64,000 bases of DNA from Adiantum capillus-veneris (GCA_014529385.2 CM043944.1:87836884-87900883), one strand, 5' to 3'; positions 1 through 10,690 are shown, counted from the stretch's first letter. Program-made: numbers and translations. Notes: generated from the letters alone by a model not told the origin.

Positions 1-96
1 TTTTGTATATATTCACTTATACTTTTGTGGATAATAAAGTTTTGGGAGATAACCCTTCAAACGACTTCTCTGCGTACTGTGTAAGCTCTTTGTGTA

Positions 97-98
<2 letters not shown>

Positions 99-128
<30 letters not shown>
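99..128. repeat. (TG)n microsatellite
   Basis: Uninterrupted TG dinucleotide run of about 30 bases. The short reading frames that cross it, with His-Thr repeats, are artefacts of the repeat. Confidence 0.95.
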
Positions 129-130
<2 letters not shown>

Positions 131-539
131 TCGATCCACGCTCCGCTCCGCGACTTCATCAACGACTCAAAGCTTGTTTTAAAAGTCAAAAGCCCTGAGA
201 TAAGCATCGAAATCACCATTGGTATCATATTGTCAGTATATGCATCGGTATAGCTACCACCGAAAAAATAATGAAATGTACGTCATTATACGCGTCCCAA
301 TACGGGTCGATATGCAAAATTTCCATATCGACGCGTATTTTGAGCCTTATAACAACGCGTATACCAAGACCTGTACCGATGGAAAAATCTGCAAACAAAA
401 ATTTGGGCAGAGAGAGCTGGGAACTAAAGGAAGAGTGCAAAAACAACCGCACTCCACCTACAGTTTGGCGCTAAAGAGCAAGTTTATACAGATTAGCAAA
501 ATTATAAGAAGAACAAAATCACAAAATCAAAAGCTTAAA
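129..539. other. Unassigned DNA
   Basis: Short overlapping frames exist on both strands, but none shows a recognisable domain or codon bias. A few near-palindromic words are present, such as atcgacgcgtattttgagcc near 328. I see no gene here. Confidence 0.5.
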
Positions 540-990
540 CATGACAAGTTCCCAAAAGCATAACCATAACATTGACTTCCAAACCAGTTAAAGCAGGACT
601 TGAAAACTGCAAAACCATAAACATAACCCACTTGACATACCATAACCATAACCTGCCTGTCATATATACCATAACCATAACTTGCTCCTCATACCATAAC
701 CATAACAACCATACCATCATTGCAAAACCATAACCATAATCTGATGCTGCCAAACCATAACCATAACATGATTGCCATACCATCATTGCAAAACCATAAC
801 CACAACTTGATTGCCAAACCCTAACCAGACCATGATTGCCATACCATCATTGCAAAACCATAACCATAACTTGATTGCGCAAACCATAACCATAACCATA
901 ACCTCTGTGCCATACCATAATTGCAAAACCATAACCATAACCTGATTGTCATACCACAATCATAATCGTAAACAGAATGCAAAACCATAA
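540..990. repeat. Minisatellite of CCATAACCATAAC-type units
   Basis: Degenerate tandem array built from the words ACCATAACCATAAC and TGATTGCCATACCATCATTG, with a higher-order unit of roughly 38 bases. Single-base changes and unit-length changes are common, so the array is old. The word resembles a telomere repeat only loosely and is not one. Confidence 0.85.
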
Positions 991-1079
991 ACATAGGCAT
1001 GAAACTGTACATGCATACGATGAATGAGTACAACTGTATCAAGAAGACTACATCTACAAAAGAAACATATATGGAGGAT

Positions 1080-1491
1080 GTCACCCTCATGGTAATGCCT
1101 ACAAGTAGATGGCCTCTCCCTCCTCCTATAGTTGGGTCAAAAGGGCCACAAGCTGTCCATACTTGTACCCATACTTCTCCTCTCGGTGTGTTAGAGGGTG
1201 CTTCACGGCAACTTCCTGCAAAATCATGGTTTAATCAAAAAATAAATCTCCAAATAACATATACATTTTTGACAAGTTCAATCATACTATAATACTTACA
1301 AACTCATGCCGAAGTGTGACGTAGCCTCCACTCCCAAGATATGACGCTCCAACAGACTCCAAATGTGCTCTGGCTGCATCTCTTTGCTGCTAAAATCTCT
1401 CAGGATTGTCTTGTGTCTATTGTGAAATCCCCGCCCACTCCTTTGCATCTAACCATGCTGGCTTTGGAGCGCCGTCCTTGTACCTGTCTCT
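1080..1491 (-). pseudogene. Older CACTA (En/Spm) transposase fragment
   Basis: On the minus strand, 1320-1480 aligns with the better-preserved transposase exon at about 2505-2660. The two share the stretches that encode the GSGGWASFEADF-like end and the preceding Lys/Ala-rich helix, but this copy has diverged by many substitutions and has no open frame. It stops exactly where the CACTA terminus begins at 1492. This suggests that the younger element inserted into a relative. The continuation that should follow the younger element's other end was not found. Upstream (1080-1320) may be more of the same degraded gene. Confidence 0.55.
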
Positions 1492-1502
1492 CACTACAAG
1501 AG
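1492..1502. repeat. CACTA-type terminal inverted repeat, left end
   Basis: CACTACAAGAG matches the canonical CACTACAAGAA-type end of plant En/Spm elements. It is followed within 70 bases by clustered sub-terminal motifs, as expected for this superfamily. The adjacent 3-bp candidate target site is TCT (1489-1491). No matching right end was found, so no target duplication can be confirmed. Confidence 0.75.
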
Positions 1503-1554
1503 GTTGTGTGCTCTTGTGACACTTTTAGCGACGGAATACATTGGGTTTTTATAC

Positions 1555-1735
1555 CCCGGCGTCGCTAAAAGCGTCGCTAAGAGTGTCGATACAGTGACGT
1601 CGCTATAAGAGTCGCTATAATAGTCGCTATAGGCGTCGCTATAATCGTCTCTATATAGCGACGCTTATAGCAACGTTTGCAGGCCATCTATAGCAACGCT
1701 ACAGAGCCTTATATAGCGACGTTCATAGCGACGCC
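1555..1735. repeat. Sub-terminal CGTCGCTATA repeat cluster
   Basis: At least ten copies of the word GTCGCTAWA / TATAGCGACG occur in both orientations, spaced by 8-20 bases. Another TATAGCGACG lies near 2229. Such arrays of 10-12 bp motifs inside CACTA ends are the known binding sites of the element's TNPA-like protein. That role here is inferred from position and form. Confidence 0.7.
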
Positions 1736-2138
1736 CGAGAGGAAATTTTTTTGGTTCAATGCCCTGCCACCCATCAACCATATTGAATGTTTCATTAATT
1801 GATTCACCTTTGAAAAAAAGTACAAAGGTAGATATAGATCCAAAATAGTCACCCACAAGACAATATAACCATTAACTCCATCATCCATAGTACGTATTGT
1901 TTGCAAAATAAAGATACAAAACTGACAAGCGTGAATTGATGAAAGTAAATCAATGACAATTGTACACATAGGCAAAATCGCTTGATTGTTAAACTTTGCA
2001 AATGTAATAGTTACAAACCATTGTCATTATTGAAAAAATATACATGGTTTCAAAAAGACGTATAAAAGTCGTCTCATGATACATAAGCTATGACAAAAAG
2101 AAACTAATGATATCTAGCTACGGCTAAACTGATGTCGT

Positions 2139-2992
2139 TTAATCAGACGTCTCATCGAGTCCAAGCGGCGTATCTGTCGGATTCTGCAAAAAAAAACAAG
2201 AAGACAGCTTTTTGTAAGTATAAACATATAGCGACGTTTATAAAAAAATACAACAAATAGAAGAGAGTAAACCCTAATACTAACCATGCCGTGACGAGAA
2301 CTCATAATGTCCATCAGGGCGTTTAAGCCCTTCTTGCCTGCGTACTTGCACTTGTACGGTGTGGGATCACGTCCTATCATCGACCAATGTCAAAACATAC
2401 AAAGAATCCATTATGTTAGAATTTAAAAACCCATAAACCCTAAACTATCAAACTTAGAGAGCAATGCAAAAACACTTACAAAATCGGCCTCAAATGATGC
2501 CCACCCACCACTCCCCAAGTGGTGCGAACTCCCTGCCTCTACTCGCGCTCTGGCTGCCTCCTTTTGTTGCTTCCACTTGTCAGGATTCTCGCGCGCTGCT
2601 TTCTTCGCATTATTCCAATCTTCTTTGGCCAGCCAATCTGGTCTGTTCCACCCATGCTTGATCGCTTTTTGCACTTTGGAATGCTTATGCTTGCAGTATT
2701 CGCACATTCGAAGCTTCATCACATCTTCATTGAAGCGCTCATCCCGTGTTGGAACATTGGGAAACTCTTCATGAAGAATGCTGATGACTCTGTCTTTTAA
2801 ATCATTCGGTACTTCACTCCAGGTGTTTAGTATGTAGTGTCTAAACACCTGAGAGCAAAGACCGCACATGCGGGAAATCACCTTCTTGCCTTCATCATCC
2901 AAGATGATGCCCCGCTGACTCGTGAACCTGGGTGTCTCGACAGGGGTCTCTAGCGGCGTGTCGATGGGGGTACGGACGTCAGGTGTCACCAC
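2139..2992 (-). pseudogene. En/Spm (Ptta-type) transposase, C-terminal exons
   Basis: The open stretch 2992-2423 encodes a Lys/Arg-rich helical protein with CGLCSQVFRH, PTRDERFNEDVMKLRMCEYC and GSGGWASFEADF. The layout resembles the plant Ptta/En/Spm transposase family (Transposase_24-like). A donor-like GTAAG follows at 2475-2479. Further exons could be 2373-2285 and 2183-2139, the latter after a good acceptor (T-rich tract, GCAG) and ending in a stop after PLGLDETSD. The phase across the first candidate junction does not agree, so the gene is either mis-modelled or broken. Minus-strand remnants continue upstream to about 3340. The product would bind transposon ends in the nucleus. Confidence 0.6.
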
Positions 2993-3360
2993 TAGAGTCT
3001 GAGTCCCATCAGCTAAGTCATGGATCGACGGGGTGGAGAGGTGAGAGTATTAAACTCTTGCATTGAGGTATTTGTATGTGTGAGGCCCATTCACATCTAC
3101 ACAAGTGTTGTATGCGGCCCATCACTTGCTTCCCCTCAGGGTTCATAATGGTCTCATCGGACATACGATTGATGAGGTAGGTGTATCACTTTGGCATGTC
3201 CCTCCCGTGAACTATAGCAACCCTGTCCGATGAATGCTCATCATCCAGGCCAGTAGGTGACCCTGACGCAGTGTTCGAGTCACTCCTAAGCATCTCCGAT
3301 GCAGTGACCGAGACACCGGCCACTCTCAAATGCGTAGGCAGTATAATCCTTCTATGTACT

Positions 3361-3690
3361 CAAAATAAACCTAAATCTAATCTAATCTAACTTAAATAAA
3401 CCTAAATCTAATCTAACGTAAATCTAAATCTAACCTTATTTTAAACAATAGAAAGAGGAAAATGGTATAACTTTTCTATCACCCAAGTGCGGTGGATTGG
3501 TTATGCCATTTCCCTCTTCAATAACAGGTAAATAACGTAAATAAACCTAAATCTAATCTAATATAACATAAATCTAAATCTAACATAAATAAACCTAAAT
3601 CTAACTAAAAATAAACCTAAATATAATCTAATTTAACTTAAATAAACCTAAATCTAATTTAACGTAAGTCTACATCTAACCTAATCTTTA
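3361..3690. repeat. Telomere-like degenerate CCTAAATCTAA repeats
   Basis: Dense array of AAACCTAAATCTAATCTAA variants, interrupted at 3437-3530 by one SINE-like unit. It resembles a decayed interstitial CCTAAA tract, but true CCCTAAA heptamers are absent. Confidence 0.7.
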
Positions 3691-4115
3691 ACGTCTTTTG
3701 GGATAGTTTCCTACAACGTTAAAACTCTCTTCTTCTTGTCTCTGTGTGTGTGGGGGTGTGTGTGTGCCAATAAAAAGAGAAAAATGGTAGAAACTTTCTA
3801 TCACCCAAGTGTGGTAGATTGGTTATGCCATTTCCCTCTTGAATAACAGGTCTTGAGTTCAACTCCTCGTCGTCTAGATCTTTAGGTCTCTTTAATTAGT
3901 TTCCTACGATGTTAAATTAAACTCTCTTCTTCTCGTGTGTGTGTGTGTGTGTGTGTGTGGATGTGTGTGCATGCCAATAAAAAAAGGAGAAAATTGGTAT
4001 AACTTTTCTATCACCGAAGTGTGATAGATTGGTTATGCCATTTCCCTCATGAATAACAGGTCTTGAGTTCAACTCTTGTCCACTAGATCTTTAAGGTCTC
4101 TTGGGATAGTTTCCT
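3437..4115 (+). repeat. Tandem SINE-like (tRNA-related) unit, three copies
   Basis: A unit of about 200-230 bp recurs at roughly 3437-3530 (partial), 3690-3900 and 3900-4115. Each contains a GTGTGGTAGATTGGTTATGCC segment resembling a Pol III A box. The two longer copies also have GAGTTCAACTC (from 3855 and 4075), resembling a B box, about 45-50 bases downstream. Each unit also carries a (TG)n tract and CTCTCTTCTTCT. The spacing and boxes suggest a tRNA-derived SINE amplified in tandem. No poly-A tail or target duplication was identified, and an ordinary tandem repeat is the alternative. Confidence 0.4.
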
Positions 4116-4132
4116 ACGATGTTAAGACTCTC

Positions 4133-4142
4133 TTCTTCTTCT

Positions 4143-4201
<59 letters not shown>

Positions 4202-4361
4202 CCTCTCTCAATGTGTGTGTGCATTCTTTGTTTATGCATGTGTGTGTGTGTTTTTGGTTTATGCATGCTCTCTCTCTCTCTCTCTCTCTCTTTTCCTCTC
4301 TCAATGTGTGTGTGCATTCTTTGTTTATGCATGTGTGTGTGCGTTTTTTGTTTATGCTTGT

Positions 4362-4404
<43 letters not shown>

Positions 4405-4409
4405 GGTAA
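4133..4409. repeat. Compound (CT)n/(TG)n microsatellite with 93-bp duplication
   Basis: Three CT runs (about 4147-4198, 4269-4291 and 4362-4401) alternate with a duplicated segment containing TTTTCCTCTCTCAATGTGTG and CATTCTTTGTTTATGCATG. All long frames across it are repeat artefacts. Confidence 0.9.
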
Positions 4410-4654
4410 GATTATGTGACGGTATGGTATTAAGTCCAAAAACTATCGTTTTGAAGATGCTAGATGGATGCAAGGAATACAACTTAAGGATAGTATGAAC
4501 CTTGTCTTTTCTTTGTGCACAAATTTAAATAGTATGCATGCTTAGAATCATGTTTGTGATAACGACATCACTCAAACACCAAGTAGAATTTGTCACTCTA
4601 CTTTGAGATTATGATATGGACTAAAGATCAGGCATGCTTGTGGTAGCTAGGTCT

Positions 4655-4970
4655 CCCAAGCACCAATGCTTGGGCAGCATTCCCACCTCAAGGTTAGTCC
4701 TACCTTGCCTAAGATCAAAGGACTTTTTAACACTAACTTTTGGAGGTCTTTAATGAAGATAACCCTAAGGTATTTAAGCTCCATTAGGTAGCATTGCTCT
4801 TTAACATACCATCTCTCATTTGGACCCCTTTAACCTTGGCAGTGAGTTGAGATATATCCATAAGCACATGTCTATATTCTAACCCTTGTTCTCGTTTATT
4901 CTCCCACATTAAATGATGAGTTTAATATGAGAGAATCATTTGGGTTGTTTGATTATTATATTTTATGACA
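4655..4970 (-). repeat. G1 3' LTR, truncated
   Basis: Aligns with about 16935-17258: shared blocks include CTTGCCTAAGATCAA, CTCTCATTTGGACCCCTTTAACC and CATAAGCACATGTCTATATTCTAACCC. Both end in TTTTATGACA. The remaining 1.1 kb of the LTR is missing on the left, where unrelated DNA (4410-4655) and the CT microsatellite lie. Confidence 0.8.
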
Positions 4971-4985
4971 CCTCTCTCTTGAAAT
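4971..4985 (-). other. G1 polypurine tract
   Basis: Reading the minus strand, AAGAGAGAGG directly precedes the LTR start TGTCATAA. This is the expected position and composition for the plus-strand primer. Confidence 0.6.
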
Positions 4986-5044
4986 CATAGTTGCCTCGAC
5001 TATAAGGTAGAAGGAATAAAGTATTAGTCATTAGTCTACGTTTC

Positions 5045-5236
5045 TTAGCGGGTAGAGGATCCCTTTTCACCCTGCGACATCCTTAGAATAGCTTTGGGTT
5101 GTAGCACCTCTTCTTGGTCTTTGATTTTTGGAGGGTCTTCAATAATTGTTTCTCTTGGTGGCTCTCCTTTGTAGGGCTTAAGTAGGCTCACATGAAAAGC
5201 ATTGTGTATGAGCCAATGGTTGGGCAACTTAAGTTG
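5045..5236 (-). pseudogene. G1 integrase C-terminal tail
   Basis: The frame encodes PNHWLIHNAFHVSLLKPYKG and then a Pro/Glu-rich linker with LQPKAILR. This is the standard tail of gypsy integrases (HxxFHVSxLKPYxG). It belongs directly after the fragment at 10391-10690; C1 sits between them. The LQPxxIL motif normally precedes a further C-terminal segment, but here a stop follows within 12 codons, so that segment is missing or lost. Confidence 0.8.
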
Positions 5237-5241
5237 AAAAA

Positions 5242-5468
5242 TGTTGGAATTAGGGTTGCAGAGAAACGCACATAGCTTGGAGAAGATGAAGAAATCTTAA
5301 GGCACACAATGGAGAGTGTGTTACTTAGTGTGCAATGGAAAGATAGATAGCCCTAGAGTGATGGGCGTATATACAATTCTCGGGGAAGAAAACATCCTAA
5401 AGAGGGAAAAAATGCCCCGACAGTCCTAGTGTGTTCACACACATCACTACCACATGTATATGGTAACA
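5242..5468 (-). repeat. C1 3' LTR
   Basis: 227-bp LTR with TG...CA ends. It is longer than its partner by a 19-bp segment around CACAATGGAGAGTGTGTTA. A polypurine tract (AGGGGGGATT on the minus strand, about 5469-5480) adjoins it. Confidence 0.92.
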
Positions 5469-5543
5469 AATCCCCCCTGGAGTGATGTAGTAAATGAGAG
5501 CTAGCACATGAGAAAAGGGAATTTCCATGCCTTGAGGACATGA

Positions 5544-6445
5544 TCAGTCCACAAAGGGGAGTAAGCCCAAAGCTTTGCGGAAAGCTTCAAGATTCTCACG
5601 AGACAATGCCTTTGTGAAAAGATCTACAAGGTTGTCCTGTGTTGGCACATAAGCCAACCTGATATCTCTTGCTAAGAGATTCTCCTTGACATAGTGGTAA
5701 TGCACCTCAATGTGCTTTGTGTGAGCACCAAAAACTGGGTTCCTCGCAACTGCCAATGCGCTTTGACTGTCTGTGTAGATAGTGTTGGCAGTGTCTTGTC
5801 CAACACCCAAATCATCCATAAGGCGTCTGAGCCATACACACTCAACCGTAGCTGTGAAGACTTCCATGTACTCAGCCTCACAACTGGAAGTGGCCACAGT
5901 AGGTTGCTTCTTGCCCAACCATGATATACATGAACTGCCAAGCATGAAACAAAAACCACTTGTGGACACTCGCGTGTCAAAACAACCAACCCAATCTAAG
6001 TCCAAAAAAGCATGTAAGTCTGGAAAAAATGATCCCCCCTTGGGATAAAACAAGCCAAGATGTAAAGTGCCACTAAGGTAGAAAAAAATCCTCTTGACAG
6101 CCTGCCAATGCTTAGACCCTGGGCTATGCATAAATCTGCTGCCTGTAAGACTGAAAACTGAATACTTGGCCTCGTGTTGCATACATAAATGAGGCATCCA
6201 ATAGAAGTTTGGTAAAGAGTGACATCTACAGGATCACTAGCATCATGTAGACTCAATTTCAAACATGTTTCCATGGGAGTGGCAACAGGTTTGCAATCCT
6301 CAAGTCCAAACTTACATAGCAATGTCTCTATGTAACTTTTTTGACACAAGGCAATACCACCATCACACTGCTTAAACTTTATGCCCAAGTAGTGTTGCAT
6401 CAGCCCCAAATTTTTCATCTTGAAAGTAGCATTCAAATCAGACAT
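5544..6445 (-). pseudogene. C1 RT thumb and RNase H
   Basis: The RT end (MKNLGLMQHYLGIKF, TRPSI) shifts frame near 6190 into the RNase H domain: LDLDWVGCFDTRVSTSG, SSCEAEYMEV and YTDSQSALAVARNP. HTKHIEVHYHYV and DLFTKALSRE complete the usual copia C-terminus. The catalytic Asp/Glu positions look conserved, but translation is split. Confidence 0.85.
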
Positions 6446-7389
6446 AAATTAAGCAATATGTCTCTCATTTGGTCCAGTGATCAGCAAATCATCTACATAA
6501 AGAACCACAATGAGAAGTACATCACCCTCACGCTTTACATACAATGTGCTTTCTGTTGGACAGTTACAAAAGCCTTGTTTGACCAAATTAGTGTCAGCTT
6601 TCTCATACCAAGCACGAGGAGATTGCTTCAACCCATACAAAGCCTTGTTACATTTGCACACTTTGTCCTCTTGTCCTTCTTGACAAAACCGCGAGGCTGC
6701 GTTACATAAACTTCCTCAAATATGTCACCATTCAAGAAAGCAGTAGCAATGTCTAATTGATGTACATCCCAACCAAAATGAGTTGCCAATGCGCATAGAA
6801 AATGCACAGTAGTCATACGACAAGTGGGAGCAAAAGTCTCTTCATAATCTATGCCTTTTCGCTGTGCATAACCCTTTGCAACAAGTCAAGCCTTATGGCG
6901 ATCGATCTCACCATGCGGCTTTCATTTCAACTTGTAAACCCACTTTGTACCAATGGCCTTTTTTCCAGGAGGCAAATCACATAAAGTCCATGTGTCATTT
7001 TCTACAAGTGCATCATATTTTGATTGCATGGCAGCCATCCAATTTTCTAAATTTTGTGCTTCATCAAAAGATAGAGGTTCCTCAAAATCATGTAAGCTAG
7101 ACATAGCCAAAGCATAACAATCTGATGCATAAGATGCATGGCGAGAGCCTAAACGAGTACGACTAGACAAAGGTGCATCCAATTTACTGTCATGCAAAGT
7201 GTGCACCAGCCATTTTGGCATACCTCTAGCCTGCTCATTTTCAGCCCTTTCCTCATCAAGTACATCATGTACATTTGCATCAGTAATAGGCTGACCTATA
7301 ACATTTTTGAAAACCCCCTTAGGCTGTACATTTGCCTCATTGGAATTTACATTCGAACTTTCACCACTGAAAAGAGGCAACAATGTCAT
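6446..7389 (-). pseudogene. C1 reverse transcriptase
   Basis: Fragments in different frames: the N-terminal part ends GKKAIGTKWVYKLK. After a break come DVHQLDIATAFLNGD and LYGLKQSPRAWY, and then the YVDD catalytic motif at 6488-6499. At least two frameshifts or stops separate them, near 6920 and 6640. Confidence 0.85.
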
Positions 7390-8447
7390 AAATGTCCTGT
7401 GAGATTACATTACTGTCTCTAGTACATGACAGCAAGGGCTGAACAGAATCTTCCACAAACACTACATCTTGTGAAACCAAAATACGCTTTGTTTGTGGAT
7501 GATACAACCTGTAACCTTTGATCTCAGCACTATAACCAACAAAAATACATTTGACAGCGTTATCATCCAATTTTTTGCAGTGCACTTGTGGCACTAAACC
7601 ATAAGCCAAACAACCAAAAACACTCATGTTCTCAATATATGGCTTTCTATCATGCCATGCTTCATATGGAGTCATAGACTGCAACGCTTTTGTAGGACAC
7701 CTGTTGAGTATATAGGTGGTACACATGACAGCCTCGAGCCAAAACGAATGTGGTAAAGCTTGACTCTTGACCATACATCTTGCCATTTCCGTAAGAGACT
7801 TGTTTTTCCTCTCAGCAACACCATGTTGCTGAGGTGTATATGGCACTATACATTGGTGTTTTATCCCATGGCTAGCCAGAAATGCATCAATTTCATAAGA
7901 CATATACTCCCCCCGTCGATCAGAACGGAGGGTGCCCATAGTATATTTCGATACCTTTTCAGCCATAGCCAGAAATTGTTTGAAGCACATAAAAACTTTG
8001 GACTTTGCTTTAAGAAAAAATACCCATGCATGCCAAGAGTAATCCTCAATAAAAGTCACGAAGTACAGGTACTTGCCCAAGGACGGAGTTTGCATGGGCC
8101 CACAAACATCACTATGCACAAGCTGCAACCTGCATGTGGCCCTAACTGAACCATCCTTTGGAAACTTAGAGTGCTGCATTTTACCCAAAATACAGCCTTC
8201 ACAAACATGTTTCATAGGTGCTTCAAGAGGCGGCAAAGAAGCAACCATATCAGATTATTGAAAACACAGCAAATTGGCAAAATTCAGATGCCCAAAACGT
8301 GCATGCCAAAGTTTGCATCTGAAATAGCCCTTGAACCTGCAACAGCATTTGCAAAAATTTGTCCACACTTGTCATACTAAGTGAGCTTATATAGCCCACG
8401 GCACAAAAGGCCAGATGCAACAATTTCATCACCAAACTTGAGATCAT
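7361..8447 (-). pseudogene. C1 integrase
   Basis: The pre-integrase segment (WHARFGHL-type, then CEGCILGKM) is interrupted near 8250 by a stop. The core follows with VHSDVCGPM (first Asp), LRSDRRGEY (second Asp; the first Gly of the usual DRGGEY is Arg) and GVAERKN (Glu), so the D,D,E triad is present. The C-terminal part has CIFVGYSAEIKGYRLYHP. It would catalyse cDNA integration if the polyprotein could be made, which the flanking stops prevent. Confidence 0.85.
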
Positions 8448-8469
8448 GAACTGTCATCCACAAATTTGA

Positions 8470-9355
8470 TTATAAGTCCAAGTCTAGCAAGTGTAGATAC
8501 AGACAAAAGATTCTTCTCAATCCCAGGTACATAAAGTTCATTAACAAGTGTGAAAGAACTGCCATTTGCAGCAGTAAGTAAAATCTTTCCAACCCCTGAA
8601 CCAGATAGGAGGCATTTGTTGGCACAAGTGACTGAATTCCCATGAGGGACACAAACTCGAGAGAGGTGAACAATTTACGATGTGAGGTCATGTGCTTTGT
8701 AGCACCACTATCGAAATACCACACATGTGAATCAGCAACAACTGACATGCATCCATCATGGACAGCAGGATTGTAAGTACACTCTGCACTAAAAGCCCAT
8801 TTTGCATCAACGTCAGCAACACAGTCTTCTTTTACAGAAGACTCAACAATGGCTGCATTTGTAGTGGAACCAGCATTTGCAGTGGAACCACCCTCTTTCT
8901 TCTTAGCCTCTTTGGCATTCAACTTAGGACACTGCTTGATCAAGTGATCATTAGCTTTACAATAATGGCAACGCATCTTCTTTTTGCCCTTATCGCCAGA
9001 ATTTCCATACGAATTGCTGCCAACACAAGCATTAGGAACAAAAGTTTTGCCACTCGCAGCAGAACCATAAGAAGTGGTTGCATTGTTGTTACCACCCTTT
9101 CTTTGAGAAGAAATAAAAGCATGTTCAACTGCATGCTGCCTAGTCCTCTTTTTTCTAGAAAGTGACTCTTGCAATAGCAATGTGCATAATGCATCAAACT
9201 TGACAACTTCAGGATTTCCTTGGGTCATAAGTCTCCAAGTACTAGCAAAAGTCTGGTAAGAATCTGGTAAGGCATCAAGAACAGTCTGCACAAGGGAATT
9301 GTCTAAAATGACTTCACCTGCAAAAATAAGTTGCTCATTCATATCCTTGACACTA
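8470..9355 (-). pseudogene. C1 gag zinc knuckle and aspartic protease
   Basis: The gag helix QTVLDALPDSYQTFASTW is followed by a CCHC knuckle CHYCKANDHLIKQC near 8940 and a Lys-rich linker. Then WYFDSGATKHMTSH near 8690-8725 carries the DSGA protease active-site motif. Capsid and protease are thus fused in one frame, as usual in copia. The frame breaks after the protease flap region. Confidence 0.85.
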
Positions 9356-9815
9356 GCAAGGAAGTGTCCATATCATCTTCCTCATGCATAATATTCGACT
9401 ACAGCTCTTTGCGTAGTAAAGCAATTTTAGCCTCATTGCGACTTGCATAAAGACCAGACAAAATATCCCAAGCCTATTTTGCAGATTTTGCTAAACAAAT
9501 GTGAGGAACAATGGTGTGTTTCATAGACAACACAATCAATGCATGAGCTTGCGCATCCTTTACATCCCAATGAGCTTGTTCTGCCATAGGCAAAACAACT
9601 CTAATAGCAACAATCCTTGCAGCAAGACCTGCAACATCCTCAACATCCCCTGTATCCTCAGAACCAGGAAGTACATCAATGCCCTGCACAATATTCCAGA
9701 CACCCTTTGACACAAGAACATGTTGCATCATATAAGCCCACATAGGGTAATTTTCCCCATCCAACTTGTCCTTAGCAGCAAACATTTTGAACACATCTCT
9801 GTCGTTGTCAGCCAT
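9356..9815 (-). pseudogene. C1 gag, N-terminal part
   Basis: The likely start is the ATG at 9815 (MADNDRDVFKMFAAKDKLDG), not the longer upstream extension. The protein then shows YPMWAYMMQHVLVSKGVW, a typical copia gag opening. A TAG stop near 9474 replaces the codon before the AWDIL-like segment. The frame resumes behind it and continues into the zinc-knuckle part. Confidence 0.75.
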
Positions 9816-10162
9816 GGTAAATGCTGCACCTGATGTGAAAACTGCCCGAAAATAGGAGAAATAAAGCGAGAACAAGACGTGCTATATAGTACAAATCGTA
9901 GAATACTGTAAGGCACTTGTTATGCAAAAAACAGCACTGGCAAAAAATTTGCACAAAATGACAAAATAGCCTGTGCAGTACTGCCTATGGTGGAAACGGA
10001 GACCGAAATGATCCAAAATCAAAAATCTGAGCAGACTAAGCTCTCCAAGCTTGCCCAAAAAAAAATTTGACCTATGAATGCTTGCCAAAGCTCACAAGAA
10101 TCAGAGAAAGTGACCAGGCGTGTGCTGGAGCGGCTAGTGACTGAGCCCGGGACGAGACGACG

Positions 10163-10180
10163 CAACCTGCTCCGATACCA
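10163..10180 (-). other. C1 primer-binding site (initiator Met tRNA)
   Basis: The minus strand reads TGGTATCGGAGCAGG two bases from the 5' LTR. It is one substitution from the common TGGTATCAGAGC site complementary to the 3' end of plant initiator methionine tRNA. Confidence 0.85.
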
Positions 10181-10182
10181 AT

Positions 10183-10390
10183 TGTTGGAATTAGGGTTGC
10201 AGAGAAACGCACACAGCTTGGAGAAGATGAAGGAAGCTCAAGGCACTTAGTGTGCAATGGAAAGATAGATAGCCCTAGAGTGATGGGTGTATATACAATG
10301 CTCGAGGGAAAAAACCTCCTAAAGAGGGAAAAAATGCTGCGGTGGTCCTAGTGTGTTCACACACATCACTGCCACATGTATATGGTAACA
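10183..10390 (-). repeat. C1 5' LTR
   Basis: 208-bp partner of the LTR at 5242-5468, bounded by TG and CA. It is followed on the right by the AAAAA target duplicate and then by G1 integrase sequence. Confidence 0.92.
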
Positions 10391-10690
10391 AAAAAGACCA
10401 TAATATCTTTTTGCTAATTTAGCATAATACTTTTGATGGCCCCCTATAGGATTTTTGCCCGTCGTTTGCCTCAATGGAGCCTTGGGAAACTTAAGTAAGA
10501 CCCAATCATTTTCTTTGAACATTAAGGCCCTTGTGTGCTTATTAGCACAAGCTTTTTGCCTTTGTTGAGAGATGGATATAGCCTCCTTAACCTTTTGAAA
10601 AGATTCTTGTAGGTCACAGCCAATGTAATTTTGTTTGGCTAATAATCGCCAATTTGGCGAATCTTGAAAGTTTTGAGGGTTTTTTTGGCT
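10391..10690 (-). pseudogene. G1 integrase C-terminal domain fragment
   Basis: The minus-strand frame encodes ANKHTRALMFKENDWVLLKF followed by KYYAKLAKRYYGLF, the typical gypsy integrase region before the RYYGPF motif. Coding similarity runs up to the C1 insertion and resumes at 5236. Confidence 0.75.

Larger units (their letters stand above)
1492..3340 (-). mobile_element. Partial CACTA (En/Spm) DNA transposon
   Basis: The element has a CACTA terminus at the left, a sub-terminal motif cluster, and a transposase-like gene read leftwards toward that terminus. The right terminus is not visible. Coding similarity fades around 3340, where telomere-like repeats begin, so the element is probably truncated. 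The DNA at 1740-2110 holds no recognisable exon and would be 3' untranslated or non-coding element sequence. Right boundary is approximate. Confidence 0.65.
5237..10395 (-). mobile_element. Ty1/copia element C1, minus strand, complete but decayed
   Basis: Two LTRs beginning TGTTGGAATTAGGG and ending GGTAACA flank a 4.7-kb interior. The 5-bp AAAAA occurs on both sides (5237-5241 and 10391-10395) as target duplication. Internal order gag-PR-INT-RT-RH is that of Ty1/copia. The gene is cut into several frames by stops and frameshifts. By hand count the LTRs differ at about 16 of 208 aligned positions plus one 19-bp indel, so the insertion is moderately old but younger than its host G1. Confidence 0.92.

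Noticed and set aside
2827-2843. GTATGTAGTG followed by TCT as the right end of the CACTA element
   Set aside because: It matches the left terminus poorly and lies inside the transposase coding stretch, so the match is probably chance.
3361-3690. Interstitial telomere
   Set aside because: No CCCTAAA heptamers; only degenerate CCTAAATCTAA words.
3780-3870. Functional tRNA gene
   Set aside because: Box-like words are present, but no cloverleaf with an acceptor stem could be made.
4076-4498. Long open frames on both strands with Ser/Leu or Arg/Glu repeats
   Set aside because: They are translations of (CT)n/(TG)n microsatellites.
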